Assembly (NCBI GenBank): GCA_020091685.1
Contig: CM034596.1
Location: forward strand, 558,001-622,000
DNA length: 64,000 nt
Direction of reading: 5' to 3'
DNA from: Lutjanus erythropterus
Taxonomy: Eukaryota; Chordata; Actinopteri; Lutjaniformes; Lutjanidae
In this document: in pieces, positions 34,801-46,700 of the stretch
How positions within the stretch are numbered: the first letter of the stretch is position 1
Layout: each line of letters opens with the position of its first letter
The notes under the pieces: generated by a model
What the model was told of the DNA's origin: nothing
What the model saw: only the letters and a program-made list of their open reading frames with translations
The model's database searches: none
Position numbers and translations under genes: made by a program

Positions 34801-37705
34801 AAGAGGAACAATGCAAAGCCAAGACAGAAATGATAATTAGTAACTCTATTTTACTTCTGTGACAGTGAACAGAATACATGGCCACTGAGTGACTTGTATG
34901 CTTATCAAGCCACATTACTGCTGGCTGAAGTAACTTAACTACCCCTTATAACATGTTCTGGCACCACTGTTGTTGCTGAAGTATCCGTCTGCCATGTAGT
35001 GATTTGTTCTTTTTGTTTTGTTTTTGCATTTAACAGCTTGTTCCCAAGTGACTGGTAAAATACATTGAGTTTTATATAAATTACTTAAAATTAAAAATGA
35101 AAATGACAGTTGTCAGGGCATAAATGATGATCTGAAAATGATCTGTTAATCTTTTCAATTCAGGACTCCATAGTTAATGGCATAAGCAGTCAGTGCTATA
35201 ACAAAAAAAACCTTGAAAATCAAATTGACTCATGACCTTAAAATTTAGAGTCAAATCAAATTGTGGATTTGGAGAATTGTGACACCCCTATCAATGACTG
35301 AGCTACAGGTCTGCCCCAAAACATGTTGTAGATCAGTCCACCATGTGTGACACAGGTCTCTGCTCACCAGTTTACTGTTTAAAAGGCTTGTATCTTTATT
35401 GAAGTTTACCAATATAGTTTTATCAACCTGATAGGTAATATGTAGTTCCTAATAGCTAGCAGCCTCTTAAGTAATATCAATAATGCATATCAGGAAAGCA
35501 TACCTCGGAAAAGAGGTGGTGCTTTGAAAAAACAGATCAGTCTTTGATAATAAGTGGGACCATCTCTGTAAACAGCTTTCATCACATGAGCTTTCCACAC
35601 CTGCTTATGGCATCTTGATATAGGCAAACAAAAGTGAGTACACCCTTAGGTGAAAATGTCCAAATTGGGCCCAATTAGGCATTTTCCCTCCCCAGTGTCA
35701 TGTGACTCGTTAGTGTTACAAGGTCTCAGGTGTGAATGGGGAGCAGGTGTGTTAAATTTGGTGTTATCACTCTCACACTCTCTCATACTGGTCACTGGAA
35801 GTTGAACATGGCACCTCATGGCAAAGAACTCTCTGATGATCTGAAAAAAAGAATTGTTGCTCTACATAAAGATGGCCTAGGCTATAAGAAGATTGCCAAC
35901 ACCCTGAAACTGAACTGCAGCACGGTGGCCAAGACCATACAGCAGCATACAGGTTCCACTCAGAACAGGCCTCGCCATGGTCGACCAAAGAAGTTGAGTG
36001 CACGTGCTCAGTGTCATATCCAGAGGTTGTCTTTGGAAAATAGACGTATGAGTGCTGCCAGCATTGCTGCAGAGGTTGAAGGGGTGGGGGGTCAGCCTGT
36101 CAGTGCTCAGACCATACGCCGCACACTGCATCATATTGGTCTGCATGGCTGTCATCCCAGAAGGAAGCCGCTTCTAAAGATGATGCACATGAAAGCCCGC
36201 AAACAGTTTGCTAAAGACAAGCAGACTAAGGACAGGGATTACTGGTACCATGTCCTGTGGTCTGACGAGACCAAGATAAACTTATTTGGTTCAGATGGTG
36301 TCAAGCGTGTGTGGCGACCAGATGAGGAGTACAAAGACAAGTGTGTCTTGCCTACAGTCAAGCATGGTGGTGGGAGTGTCATGGTCTGGGGCTGCATGTG
36401 TGCTGCAGTCACTGGGTAACTACAGTTCATTGAGGGAACCATGAATGCCAGCATGCACTGTGACATACTGAAGCAGAGCATGATCCCCTCCCTTCGGAAG
36501 CTGGGCTGCAGGGCAGTATTTCAACATGTTAACGACCCCAAACACACCTCCAAGACGACCACTGCCTTGCTAAAGAACCTGAGGGTAAAGATGATGGACC
36601 AGCCAAGCATGTCTCCAGACGTAAACCCTGTTGAGCATCTGTGGGACATCCTCGAACGGAAGGTGGAGGAGTGCAAGGTCTCTAACATCCACCGGCCCTG
36701 TGATGTCATCATGGAGGAGTGGAAGAGGATTCCAGTGGCAACCTGTGAAGCTCTGGTGAACTCCATGCCCAAGAGGGTTAAGGCAGTGCTGGAAAATAAT
36801 GGTGGCCACTTTGGGCCCAATTCGGACATTTTCACCTAGGGGTGTACTCACTTTTGTTGCCAGCTGTTTAGACATGAATGGCTGTGTGTTGAGTTATTTT
36901 GAGGGGACAGTAAATTTTCACTGTTATACAAGCTGTACACTGACTACTTTACATTGTATCAATATGTCATTTCCTCAGTGTTGTCCCATGAAAAGATATA
37001 ATTAAATATTTGCAGAAATATGAGGAGTGTACTCACTTTTGTGAGATACTGTATAATGAAGACCCCGCATATTATTATGCTTTTGTTGCTGGTCATAATC
37101 TTGCCAAAATGTTTTGGCACAATTAAGTTCAACTTTTTCCTCAATAAAATAAATACGATTTAAATTTTTTTTTTTCAACAACAACAAAGGAAAACAAGAA
37201 TATTTCATTTACATTTGAAAATGCTTGCTTTTTGTCTGGACACAAGATATCACACACTTTAATCATGCAAACCCTCAATGGCACTGCATTTGGCATAAAA
37301 ATATGCTCATATAATAATATGACAAACCCATCAGCCCATCAGGTACAGATGAACATACTGACCTGCTCAAGTTAACATTAAGGCCAAAACGCACCGAAAA
37401 CTTCAATAGAAAAGTCAACTGTAGCTTCTATGGTGCACTGCAGGCTTCAGATTTCAAATTTAACCCCACAGAACCAGTAGTATTTTAGGAAAAGGTTAAA
37501 CTGCACACTGACACACACTGAGGAGATGAAGAGGAGAGACTGGACTCTTCATCATGACTTACAATAATGCAGCAATTAAGTATTTAAAAGTACACATATC
37601 AGACTTGGAGTAAAAAAAACGCACACCACAGAAGTGTACATTAATATTATGATCCATGATCATAAAAGGTTTTTTATATCAAGTCGACACATCTGTCCAT
37701 ATTGA

Positions 37706-37744
<39 letters not shown>

Positions 37745-38353
37745 ACTCTCACCTGGTTTCAGGTGGAGCTGCAGTTCATCTCCCTCCTCATATACTTGTG
37801 TTTCTTTGCACTGAGTCAGTTGCTTAAACAGACAAACCTGTTTAAATTGTCATTTGACAGAAACTCGCGTCTTCGTGACTGCGAGCTGATTTATTTCTGG
37901 AGTTGTGCGGCAGCTGTCGCAGTGCATTGTGGGACTTGTAGTATGAGTGGTGGGAGTGCTATTTACCGACGGGCCATTCATAATAGACACATGAAATTAT
38001 CTCGCGGGCTGTATATAATTGAATCGCGGGCCGGATGTGGCCCGTGGGCCTTGAGTTTGACACATATGCTCTGGACTAACTGGACCTCTGCACCTCGCCA
38101 CCAACACTGTTGGTCTGTTTTCTAGATGTTGTTAAAAGAAAAGCCAATGTGATGGTTTTGTGACATGTGGGATTCCTTCCTCAGAGCCCGAGAGGCCCTG
38201 CGTCAGTGTCTGCCTGACCAGCTCAAAGACAGCACGTTCGCCCAGGTGCTGAAGGACGACACCACCACCAAACGCTGGCTGGCACAGTTAGTCAAGAACC
38301 TGCAGGAGGGCCAAGTCACCGACGCCAGAGGCATCCCACTGGCCCCACAGTGA
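28854..38353 (+). CDS. cnot9: CNOT9 (RQCD1), CCR4-NOT subunit, eight exons, complete
   Basis: Exons: 28854-28871, 30187-30372, 31034-31149, 31490-31599, 31694-31803, 32875-32973, 33100-33191, 38185-38353. They total 900 nt, i.e. 299 residues plus stop, the same length as human, and every junction keeps frame. CNOT9 is the armadillo-repeat subunit of the CCR4-NOT deadenylase that docks GW182/TNRC6 and other mRNA-decay adaptors. Recognised blocks include [60 protein letters not shown] and the end [12 protein letters not shown]. Exon 1 encodes only MLATGA, and the first dozen residues differ from mammals, which is usual for this tail. One position reads HSCGT where mammals have HSFGT. Intron 7 (5 kb) is full of transposons. 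The 3' UTR reaches an AATAAA at 39191. Confidence 0.97.
29440..29735. repeat. hAT-type MITE fragment, copy B (cnot9 intron 1)
   Basis: Shares ordered blocks with 9620-9960, including attattttcat and the acccaaagattttcagtt segment. No coding capacity. Confidence 0.55.
32071..32790. mobile_element. Long imperfect palindromic MITE in cnot9 intron 5
   Basis: The left arm (from taaagggatagtagttg, 32071-32260) reappears inverted on the right (about 32640-32790). Both arms carry gtggggttg(t/c)atg, agtttggagaag, gtaggaagct and acagggtca(g/a)ca. The transcript could fold into a long stem. The spacer of about 350 bp is unique here. Confidence 0.75.
33224..33848. mobile_element. TTAA-type MITE in cnot9 intron 7
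   Basis: Begins aaagtggcagttcacgcc with caaaaatcaaaa next, and ends ttttgattttgggctc. Related to 4673-5196 in ybey intron 1. Confidence 0.65.
34667..35290. mobile_element. 624-bp hAT-type non-autonomous element with 8-bp target duplication
   Basis: The TIRs are taggggtgtcacaatt (34667) and aattgtgacacccctа in the inverted position, ending at 35290. The flanks are TCAATTAC (34659-34666) and TCAATGAC (35291-35298), seven of eight identical, as expected of a hAT insertion. No ORF of note; non-autonomous. Confidence 0.88.
35628..37053 (+). mobile_element. Tc1-mariner transposon copy 2 (left-truncated)
   Basis: The right end is complete to ctgta at 37053. The left end begins at the inner tgagtacaccc repeat (about 35628), so the outer part of the left inverted repeat is lost. 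It lies in cnot9 intron 7, directly left of a truncated hAT copy. It closely matches copy 1 but lacks the nested 301-bp insert and the 28-bp deletion. Confidence 0.92.
35809..36836 (+). pseudogene. Tc1 transposase, one nonsense codon (copy 2)
   Basis: [20 protein letters not shown] opens a nearly full-length transposase. The HTH region, the [11 protein letters not shown] hinge and the catalytic [19 protein letters not shown] block are intact, then TAA at 36417-36419 cuts the frame after CAAVTG. The same frame continues with [15 protein letters not shown] through [12 protein letters not shown] and [14 protein letters not shown]. The terminus reads [14 protein letters not shown] because the usual GGHTKY end is lost. 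The identical stop is present in copy 1. Confidence 0.9.
37139..38067. mobile_element. hAT-like non-autonomous element, copy B (left end missing)
   Basis: Matches 22020-23005 and extends further right to the TIR ...cgtgggccttgagtttgacac (about 38067), complementing the left-end-only copy A. It contains a (CT)n run at 37705-37740. Together the two copies show both termini of the family. It ends about 120 bp before cnot9 exon 8. Confidence 0.75.
37705..37740. repeat. (CT)n microsatellite
   Basis: Runs of ctctct inside the hAT copy B. Copy A has only a short ctctctctgctg at the matching place (about 22660). Confidence 0.8.
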
Positions 38354-39215
38354 CGTGCTCACAGCTGACACAGAGGGACTCTCTCATCACTGTCTAGATT
38401 TTGTATTTTGCCAAATGTGGTGCTAAGACTGCCTGCAGAATGAAGGACATCGTAGAGGAAGATTGCTTTTGCATTTGGATAGATGGATTAATTTACCTCC
38501 ACACATGAGGTCACTATTGCAATAGATAATCTGTGTTTTAAGAGCCAGACTGATTTTCATTTTCATTTAAAACCAATAATGATATATTGGCTTATATTGT
38601 TTATGACAGAAAAGTTTTTGGTAAGATACCTCCAATTTGATATATATATGTTATATAATAGTTATGCCTGTGGTAGGATATTTTACAGTTAAACCACTTC
38701 ACCAACGTAACAATGATAGCAATGACAGAGAAATACATATTCAACTTGAAATAATAAAAAATGTCCACATGTACATCACAATGCAGCCTGTAAAACATTT
38801 ACCATTTAAGACAGTTAACTGCACTACAACAACATATCAGTGATAAGCCAGTATCGGTTGCTAACATCAGCTCTTTCAAATGATCAGTCAACTCTGGTCT
38901 TTTCTTGTCTATCACTGTAACTGTCTGTAACATTCCACTTTAAAGTAGGACTTTTTTTTGCTTTTTGCATTTCAAACATGACTTTTTAATCTTCTACATG
39001 ACTGGTTGAGTCTCTTCTTTTGCTGAGCCTCTGCAGACTGATTGGACAGCCTATGCAGCAGATAAAAAATACAGTGGATGTACAGTATTTCTGTTAAGTT
39101 TTATGATTTTACTGGCTTGTATTTGTTGGCCCAGTAAAACATAAGATTATTTCTGTCCAGAATGAAATCTCTTGTTTGAAATATTTCATAAATAAACTGA
39201 TGCTTTATTATGTTG
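38354..39215 (+). other. cnot9 3' UTR with poly(A) signal
   Basis: Follows the tga at 38351-38353. AATAAA at 39191-39196 (ttcataaataaactgatgc) is the best poly(A) signal, about 840 nt downstream. An earlier aataataaaaaatg at about 38750 is an alternative. No other feature. Confidence 0.5.
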
Positions 39216-41018
39216 TTGGTGTACAGGCTGTACAGAACGACAGGCTATTTCAGCCTGGATTTCTAGTCTCCTCTTTTGGGTAGCCAGGGGGCATGCTAGA
39301 TGAATATTTTTGTCACCTTACGCAATGTTTTGGCCAACAAACCAATAGAGAATATACATGTAATGTCACAGTAGGCAGAATTACTGCAGTTACACCCACT
39401 GAGTGGCATAAAGACAACTGCATTAGATTTCAGCTGCAAAAACACATATGAACTCATATAACACTTTACATATTACTTTTAATAACAAGTAATAAATACA
39501 TTATACTTTTTATAATAGGAGTAATAAGTAAAAAGTACCATCTTACACTTCCTTAGTAACTTGCTTAGAAAAGTAGGTTCAAATACCTTGTGGAAATGGT
39601 TTACATCTAGGTTTATACCTTGCTTTCATTTAGTATTGAAGGATTTGTGAATATGCAAATAGTCCCCACCCTCTCCATACATCACACCTCCCCAACCACC
39701 CCTAAGGAGCTGCATCTGGCTTCTCCTCTGTTTCGCTTGCTAATCACGGCAATGAGCTACATCCAGCTTCTCTTGTGGGCTGGGCATCTCCGCTAATGAT
39801 ATGAATTCACCCCTTCGAATAATGGGATTGGTTCCTTAAGGTTGTGACATCATACACCCAGCCTGTCTAAATCTGTTTTTTTTTTTGGGGGGGGGGGTGA
39901 TCTTGCTCACTGCATTTCACTTTCTGATTTCACTCCTAATATGTCTCAAAACACAGGAAAAACACCACATGGACATGTTAGCAAAAATGGGATTTTCACT
40001 GGAGGGTGTCTTTAAGATGCACGTTCACAAGAATGGGACGGACATGAGGTCACAGTGATCTTGGTCTTTGACCTCTCACCACCAAATTTAATCCATTCAT
40101 CTTTCCAAGTGCACATTTGTGTCAAATTTGAAGAAATTCCCTCAAGACGTTCTTGAGATATCACATTCACAAGAATGGGATGACTTGAAAACATAATGCC
40201 TATTGCCATCAAAACATATAGGTGTAAAAGTTATAAAAAAGGTTTTTCAAGAATTCTGAATCACAGTGGTCCCTCAGCATACAGTCATGAATGTGCTAAA
40301 AAAAAAAAAAAAAAAAGTAGGCTGATTGGTCCAGTAGTTTTCGAGATTAACTACAGACAAGCCATAGGTCCACTGATTACACTCACTGGCGTATAATAAT
40401 TATCTGAAAACAAGCTGGTAACTACAGCTGTCAAACACATGTAGTGGAATAAAAAGTAGAATATTTGCTTCTGAGATGTAGTGGAGTATAAGTATTAATC
40501 CATCGTTGTGACAGATGCAGCAGATGAGCCAACAATTTTTCAAGAAGATTCTTTAGTCTGTGGATATTTCAGTCAAAGTTAGTTTTAATTTGGATTTGTT
40601 CTCTGTCAGTCAGATGAGACAGTGGCTCACCTGTGCTCACTGAGTGCTCCATCTAACAGCCGCACAGACTACACTGATGAGCATCCACTTTCCTTTTACC
40701 GGAACATTAACAGATTGTTGGCCCCATAGGTTCCATTATCCATGAGATGGACATCATCCATCGTAGAAACACCTACGCTCAGGCCTTCCATTTGTGAGAA
40801 AATCTGATCCCCATCGGTGATGATCCTCAGTATGCACTGTGTGATTTTTGTCTGTTTACTGTTTATGAGGAGTGAGCTACGGTAGCTAAAGCCATTATAG
40901 TTCATAGCACAGAGCATTTCAGATGGGAGAGTACATTAGAGTGACTGGGTTGAGAGTAGGAAAAATGATGCTTCCGTCCATGTTACTGCAAATATTCACC
41001 CATTATTTGTTTCCATGT
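39216..41018. other. Intergenic spacer with old repeats
   Basis: No gene. 39240-39400 resembles the inner part of the MITE family at 41019 and 47700. 40010-40300 has a twice-used cac(g/a)ttcacaagaatggga motif, typical of a common teleost repeat. Poly-A/T and G runs occur at 39880-39900 and 40300. Confidence 0.45.
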
Positions 41019-41709
41019 TAAAGGGAAAACTTATCAACTTTCTTGTGGAAGTCCAGTCAGTGTTAATGAAAAATGTAGTCAACCAAGGAAGCTGAATTCT
41101 CCTACTTCAAAGCCTGTTGTTCCTCCTGCGTCCATTGATGTCACATGTATTAATGTTTTATTAATGAACAACACACCGGTTAGCTTTACAACATTTTCAG
41201 GCCAGGGACCCTTTCTCTGATTAAGGGACAGAGTATGCACCCCTACTGGATAATGTTAAGTGTGTTAGCTTCAACCTCTGCACTTACGCCAGTGGTTTCT
41301 CAGTATGTAAAATGATTTGTTTTGGTTTTTTTTACAAATAGGATGATTTATCTTTGGATTGTGTTGGATTCATGTTAATGTGTATATTCAAATTTAAATT
41401 TTGGGGGAAGAAAAATAGGACCCCCTAGGGAGGCAGGTAACAGTCCATCCTCCTGTGCTAATGGCCAGGATGTCCTGGATTTTATCAGTTGAATTCCAGG
41501 CAAAACCCTCTGAAACGGTTCCAGGTTGAACCTTTATAAAAGGTTCTTCTAGGAACCAAAAAGGGTTCTCCTATGGGGACAAGCCAAAGAACATTTTACA
41601 TTTTACATTTTACTCTAGCACCCCCTAGCTACCCAGAAGAGGAGCGAATGCGAGCTAAAATCATCAACACTGGCTGGATATCCACATGAAAAGTGGTGAA
41701 TTTTCCCTT
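41019..41709. mobile_element. Long-TIR MITE family, copy A
   Basis: The left end (aaagggaaaacttatcaactttcttgtgg...tccagtcagtgtt) is mirrored by the right end (aacactggctggatatccacatg...gaattttccctt). A second copy with the same ends is at 47700-48282. Both interiors share ctgttg(t/c)tcctcctgc and gatgtcac. No coding capacity. Confidence 0.75.
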
Positions 41710-42329
41710 GAAAATATTTTCAGACTATAATCACATGCATTTTTACATGCATGTTGGACAGTGGCAAAATGGGCATTGCAACAACATTTACGGACAGTAT
41801 AGCACGTCTCTGTTAGCATCAAATATCAGATCATATCATATTTTATCAAATAAAGGGAGCAGAATTGACCTTTGTTTAGTTGTGATTAGTTTTGCAGTGC
41901 TTGTTTTTTTTCATGCACAATATGTACTTCTCATTGTTTTATGGTTTGGCTTCTTTCCCCAGCACAGCAGGTCTTTTCCCAGAATTGTGTTCCTCGTTAT
42001 CAGTGCTGATACAGAAACACGAGAGCCACCATGCAGGGTATCACCCAGAGGATGAGGGAGAAAGACAGGCCAAGACAGAACAAAGCAGACGGACGGGAGT
42101 GACCTTCGCCAGATGCAGCGAGGGGCCTGCGGACGGCCGAGTGAGTGAGTGGCAGGAAAGAAAGGAAGGCTGGTGAGGGTGGTTGGGTGGGGGGGGTTGA
42201 AGAAGGAGGAGGAGGAGGAGTAGCAGAGCAGAATGTACCAGTGTGAGGCAGCAGTGACTAGGGAATCAGGTTTCTCAGAGTGAGGAAAGGGGAGGGAAGA
42301 GGAGGTTGAGCCAAATTTCCCTTTGGACA

Positions 42330-42513
42330 CTCCCAGTCTTTTAAAGTCCTGACCTCAGCTAACGGTCCCTGGACTCAGCCTGAGTCTGGATCTCAGTGTG
42401 ACAGACATACACACCTCCCTGGACCTACTCCTAAGGGTCCTACCCCTTAGTAACTGAGGCCCTCTCTGGGAGAGTTGTCTCCTGAATCCCACCCTGCTGG
42501 GATCTGCACTTTT
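42330..42513 (+). promoter_or_regulatory. Candidate promoter and 5' non-coding exon of plcd4
   Basis: Downstream of a purine-rich tract (42170-42305), a cttttaaag (about 42339) is followed by GC-richer sequence. A consensus donor ctgcacttttg|gtaggtatt lies at 42513/42514. The plcd4 start codon at 49807 needs an upstream leader exon, and this is the best candidate seen. Inference only. Confidence 0.3.
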
Positions 42514-43480
42514 GGTAGGTATTACTCTTTTTCTTTATTAAGGTAAAATGCAGATTGTAGGTTGGTTGAATCTTTCTTTCTTTGGCTGCAGTTGCATACA
42601 GATTTTGCTGAAATTATGCTTTTATGTCTCACATTACTGCCTCTGGTTCTAATTTACTGAGCACAAACCTCCCTCCCCACCACAGTCTTGAGTTATAAAT
42701 GGATTTTATTGGACAAGCACTGCCTGTTCATTTGTTTGTTGAATTCCTTGCATAATTTTGTGCAGGAAAAAAAGCAGCCAGGGGTAAATAACAGAGCACA
42801 AATGCCACCGTACAGGAGGGATGCAACATTCCCACTGTGGATAAAACAGGTTTCAATTCTTTTAAAAGCATGAGATGAAAGTAAGCTGTTGGTTTTCAAG
42901 ACTGAGTTGTTTATTCCATCCTGTCAGATATCCCCATGAGTCATGTCTTAGTGTGTTTGTGTGTGTGGTCAGTTAACTCCCTGAAGAAGTGGCCATGTGG
43001 TGTGACTCATCCAGCCTGACCAGAGCGCCAAAACAGTCGAGCGTGGCCCCAAAAATAAAACAACATGATGTGACCTAATTACAGCTTAAAGTCTGAAGGG
43101 AGGGTGTGTTCAGGGTTGGGAGGGTTACTTTAAAAAAATGTGTGATACAATTAATGATTACCTGTTTGACTCAGTAACATAATTCAACTATCAAAATGTT
43201 AAAGTAAAGCAACTTTATTACTTTACTTTTGGATTGCGTCTATACCAAATGGTGAAATTGTGCTTGTTCAGGGTTAATTTTATTGATTGTTTGTCCAGCT
43301 AATACACGTTGAGATGAGTAGTGGTAATTATGGACATTTAAATGTACTTTCTTATGTATGTTATTCACACTTCACATTCAAACTTCATGTAAACTGTCAC
43401 GAGTTGAAGTAAGTAGTAGTAGTACTAGTAGTACCAGTAGTACTAGTAATATTGACAAATTAGCTAGCTATAACTGGATT

Positions 43481-43714
43481 TCTGTGTAGCCAACATTAGT
43501 GGTTTGTGTGTGTAACTAAGGTTAGTAGTTCGTTTGTGTAGCTAACATTAGAGGTTGGTTTATGTAGCTAACATCAGAGGTTGGTCTGTTTACTTCATGT
43601 TAGCAGTTGGTCTGTGTAGCTAACATTAGAGGTTGGTCTGTGTAGTCAATGTTAGTAGTTGGTCTGCGTAGCTAACATTAGAGGTTGGTGTCCAAAGCTA
43701 ACTTTAGTGGTTAG
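43481..43714. repeat. Minisatellite of nine 26-bp units
   Basis: The consensus unit is tctgtgtagctaacattagaggttgg. I count nine consecutive 26-nt units with no length change. In the middle, units of type (ctaacattagaggttgg) alternate with type (caatgttagtagttgg), suggesting a 52-nt higher-order period. Confidence 0.85.
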
Positions 43715-46700
43715 TCTTACCTGTAAATATTTCTTTAAATTAGATGTTAAGTTCTTGGATGATGACAGTATTTTCAGAGATAAAGGGAGAACTGTCACTG
43801 CCATTCCCATTTGTTGATTTAAAGACAAATTAAGAGACCAGAATGATGTTATGAGACTCATGAAGTGTTACGTGCACACTGCATGTGGTAGTATGTCATT
43901 ATTTATGTTAAAATATATTTTAAAATTGTAATCCTGCTTAACCCCCCCCCTTTTTTACTATAATTGTAATATGATTATGTCTTTTCTTTCTGTAACTGTA
44001 ATGGAATACAACTACCTTTTTTGTATCCTAATTATGTAGTCCCGTTATACGTAAACTGTTACTCCCCTGGGTGTGTTAAACCTTCAACAGTAGAATGTGA
44101 AAAACTTGGATGGAGTATAAAAATGTGTTTGACGTGGCTCTGCACTGAAAGCATTGAACATAAAAGCACACATGAGTTTATGGATCAAATAGTTGAAAAT
44201 AAACCTTGCTTTCATGGTCAGCCTGGGTTTTTTCCACTAGGAGTGTGATATTAAATTGTGAAGCAACCGTGAATGCATTCCTTGCAACATGTCAGTCATA
44301 CTGTGGTGAGAACTCTGCCTAATCTTCTCACAAATTTTAGTGGGGGAGTTGGGGGGGACCTGGCACAACACGTAGAACCCAAGATTCCATCTTGTTGTTT
44401 CAGGAGGCAATGAAAGGAAAGGATAGCTGTCAGACAGGAATACAGATACACATACTTGAGAAAACCATCTGTTTCCAGAAGCCTTTGATCCACATTTATC
44501 AGTGAACAGCACAGATAGCAGGAGTTTATCAGTTTTCACTGATAAGCAGAAAGTCTGCAGTGCATTTGTCTTGTTCTGTTTGGCTCTGTCTGTTTTTAAT
44601 GAGACACGATGGCGTAAGGAGAATGCAAATTTCAAAACACAACAAATTCCTGATTTTGGGCTATAAAAAATAACTCGACATGTTTCACAAGGCAATAGTC
44701 TTGTATAATGCAGTAGATACAGAATAGTTCCAACACTTTAAGGTTTGTTTTTGGTAGAGTTTCACAGTAATTTCAGCCTGTCAGCAAATAAAGCCTTTAA
44801 ATTAGGTGTCTTAAACATTTTTCAGATGGACGTCTTTGCTGATGGAGAGATGGAGCAAGACTCTTCTTGTTTGCACAAACCCCTGTCTGCTGAGTCAGCA
44901 GCAACTGTAGCATGACCAATGTTAGCTGTGTTAGCATCACTCTATGCACTTCCACGTTTTTTCTGAGATGGAGGGTATGTGAGAGTTAAAAAACGATCCG
45001 TTATAGCTCACAGAGTGTCCATACACTTGAGATAATGTTACAGTTAATTAGCCAATATGTTTCAATAATACATTGCTAATTGAGTGTTAAAAATAGGTTT
45101 CATGCACTGGTATAGAAGGTTAGCTAGCTCACATGATTCTGGAAGGATTCATGGGTAGCCTTTTGTCAATGTTTGTTTGTTTGTTTGATTGTTTGTTTTT
45201 AACAAAATGGCTGATTTGTCTTTGCAAATACTATGTTGAATTCAAACAATAATTTGGAGGCCGCAGTAGGGGTTCTGGACCCCTTGTTGGAGACCCCTGT
45301 TTAAAGCAACAAATGAACACCTCTACCAATATCTAATAGTAATAGCTAGTTACTGTCATGACATCACATCAGTGTGATGTGGAAAGAAACAGAAATGATC
45401 TAAGAGCATACAGATGTTTAAGAGGTGCTGTATTGTTTTGCATGATATTGTCATATGTGTATTATTAACATGATATCAACATTTCATTTTTTAAATATCT
45501 CTGTTATCGTGAATAGCTACCGGTGTATCATGACACACTTATATGATCATGAGGAGATGCAACCTGACAAATGAGTTGAGAATTGGCATATAGAGACAGA
45601 GCACTTTTCTTTTTTAAGAAAAACAATTCATGGTCTCTAGTGGCTTTGCATTGCGTGAGGGTGCCTCTTGTCACTTTCCATCAGCTAGCAAACAACAGGA
45701 AAATGTCTAAAAGCTGCTGTTAGCTGGGATGCACTACGAATAGGGTACAGCAACCAGAACTAAGTTTATATAAGCTGCCAAACCAAAAAAATTAGTCTTT
45801 AAGAGGACAAAAGTGGATTCAGATGTGAGGCATCAGCAGGATGAATGGGAATATTGTGGGATCCTGGCACTGTAATGGTATGCCAATATTACAGTGGCTA
45901 ATTGATCAAGAAAAATTTTAGACATTGAAGCTAACTAAGCTATGAAAGACCTGCTTTTGATCTTTATAAGGTTAAACGATGATTTTGCCTGGTGATTTGA
46001 TCAAATAGTACTGTAAATATCAAAGTATTTCAATTCTGGCCCTGCACTGGGATCATTTCTCACAGAAAGGAAGGAAAGGAGAGGGGACACTGAGACTTAT
46101 AGGCAATATATTGATTTTGTCAGCAAAACTCTCTCTCTGGTAGACATAGGGTGCTAAAATACACCACTGCATGCTAATGTTTATAGCTAGCTACAGTCAC
46201 TGTGTTAGCATGTCAGCACTTGGTTACATGTTGTGGCACTGAAATTTTGACCAGATAAGTTAGTGGATAACAAAAGTAATTTCAATTCATCCTGGGGGAA
46301 CCATTAACGTGTGATCCAAAATTAATGGAAATCAATCTATTAGCTGGCGAGACATTTCGGTCAAAACCACAAATGTGAGCCTCATGGTGCTGCCAGATAA
46401 AACATCACAGGGTCACAGTCACAGGATCACATCAAGTCATAATGAAACAACCTCTGGGAATAGAGTGATTAGATTCCAACAAACAGACTGTGGGGCAAAG
46501 AGGACAATGTGGAACATTGTTAAAAGGTAGTCTACAATATTGATATTAAGAAATCTAACATTTCTATTCTGTCCCTGCTCACAACATCTCTATGCTTTGC
46601 CCTCTGGTTGATTCAGTAACACAATACACAGTACAGGTTATAGAATGGGCCTTTATCAGGTGAAGGACTTCACAAATATGTCTATTTTAATGCAGCTTTT

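Noticed and set aside
38601-38843. Overlapping short frames on both strands after cnot9
   Set aside because: They lie in the AT-rich 3' UTR and have no family support.
41990-42080. gccaccatgcagg Kozak-like start opening a 23-codon frame
   Set aside because: Too short, no continuation by splicing that I could support.
41911-42330. 139-codon minus-strand frame with Ser/Pro-rich content
   Set aside because: Antisense of the purine-rich tract upstream of the candidate plcd4 leader; no recognisable domain.
44237-44695. 152-codon minus-strand frame
   Set aside because: No domain, no splice partners, no family resemblance; composition like the surrounding non-coding DNA.
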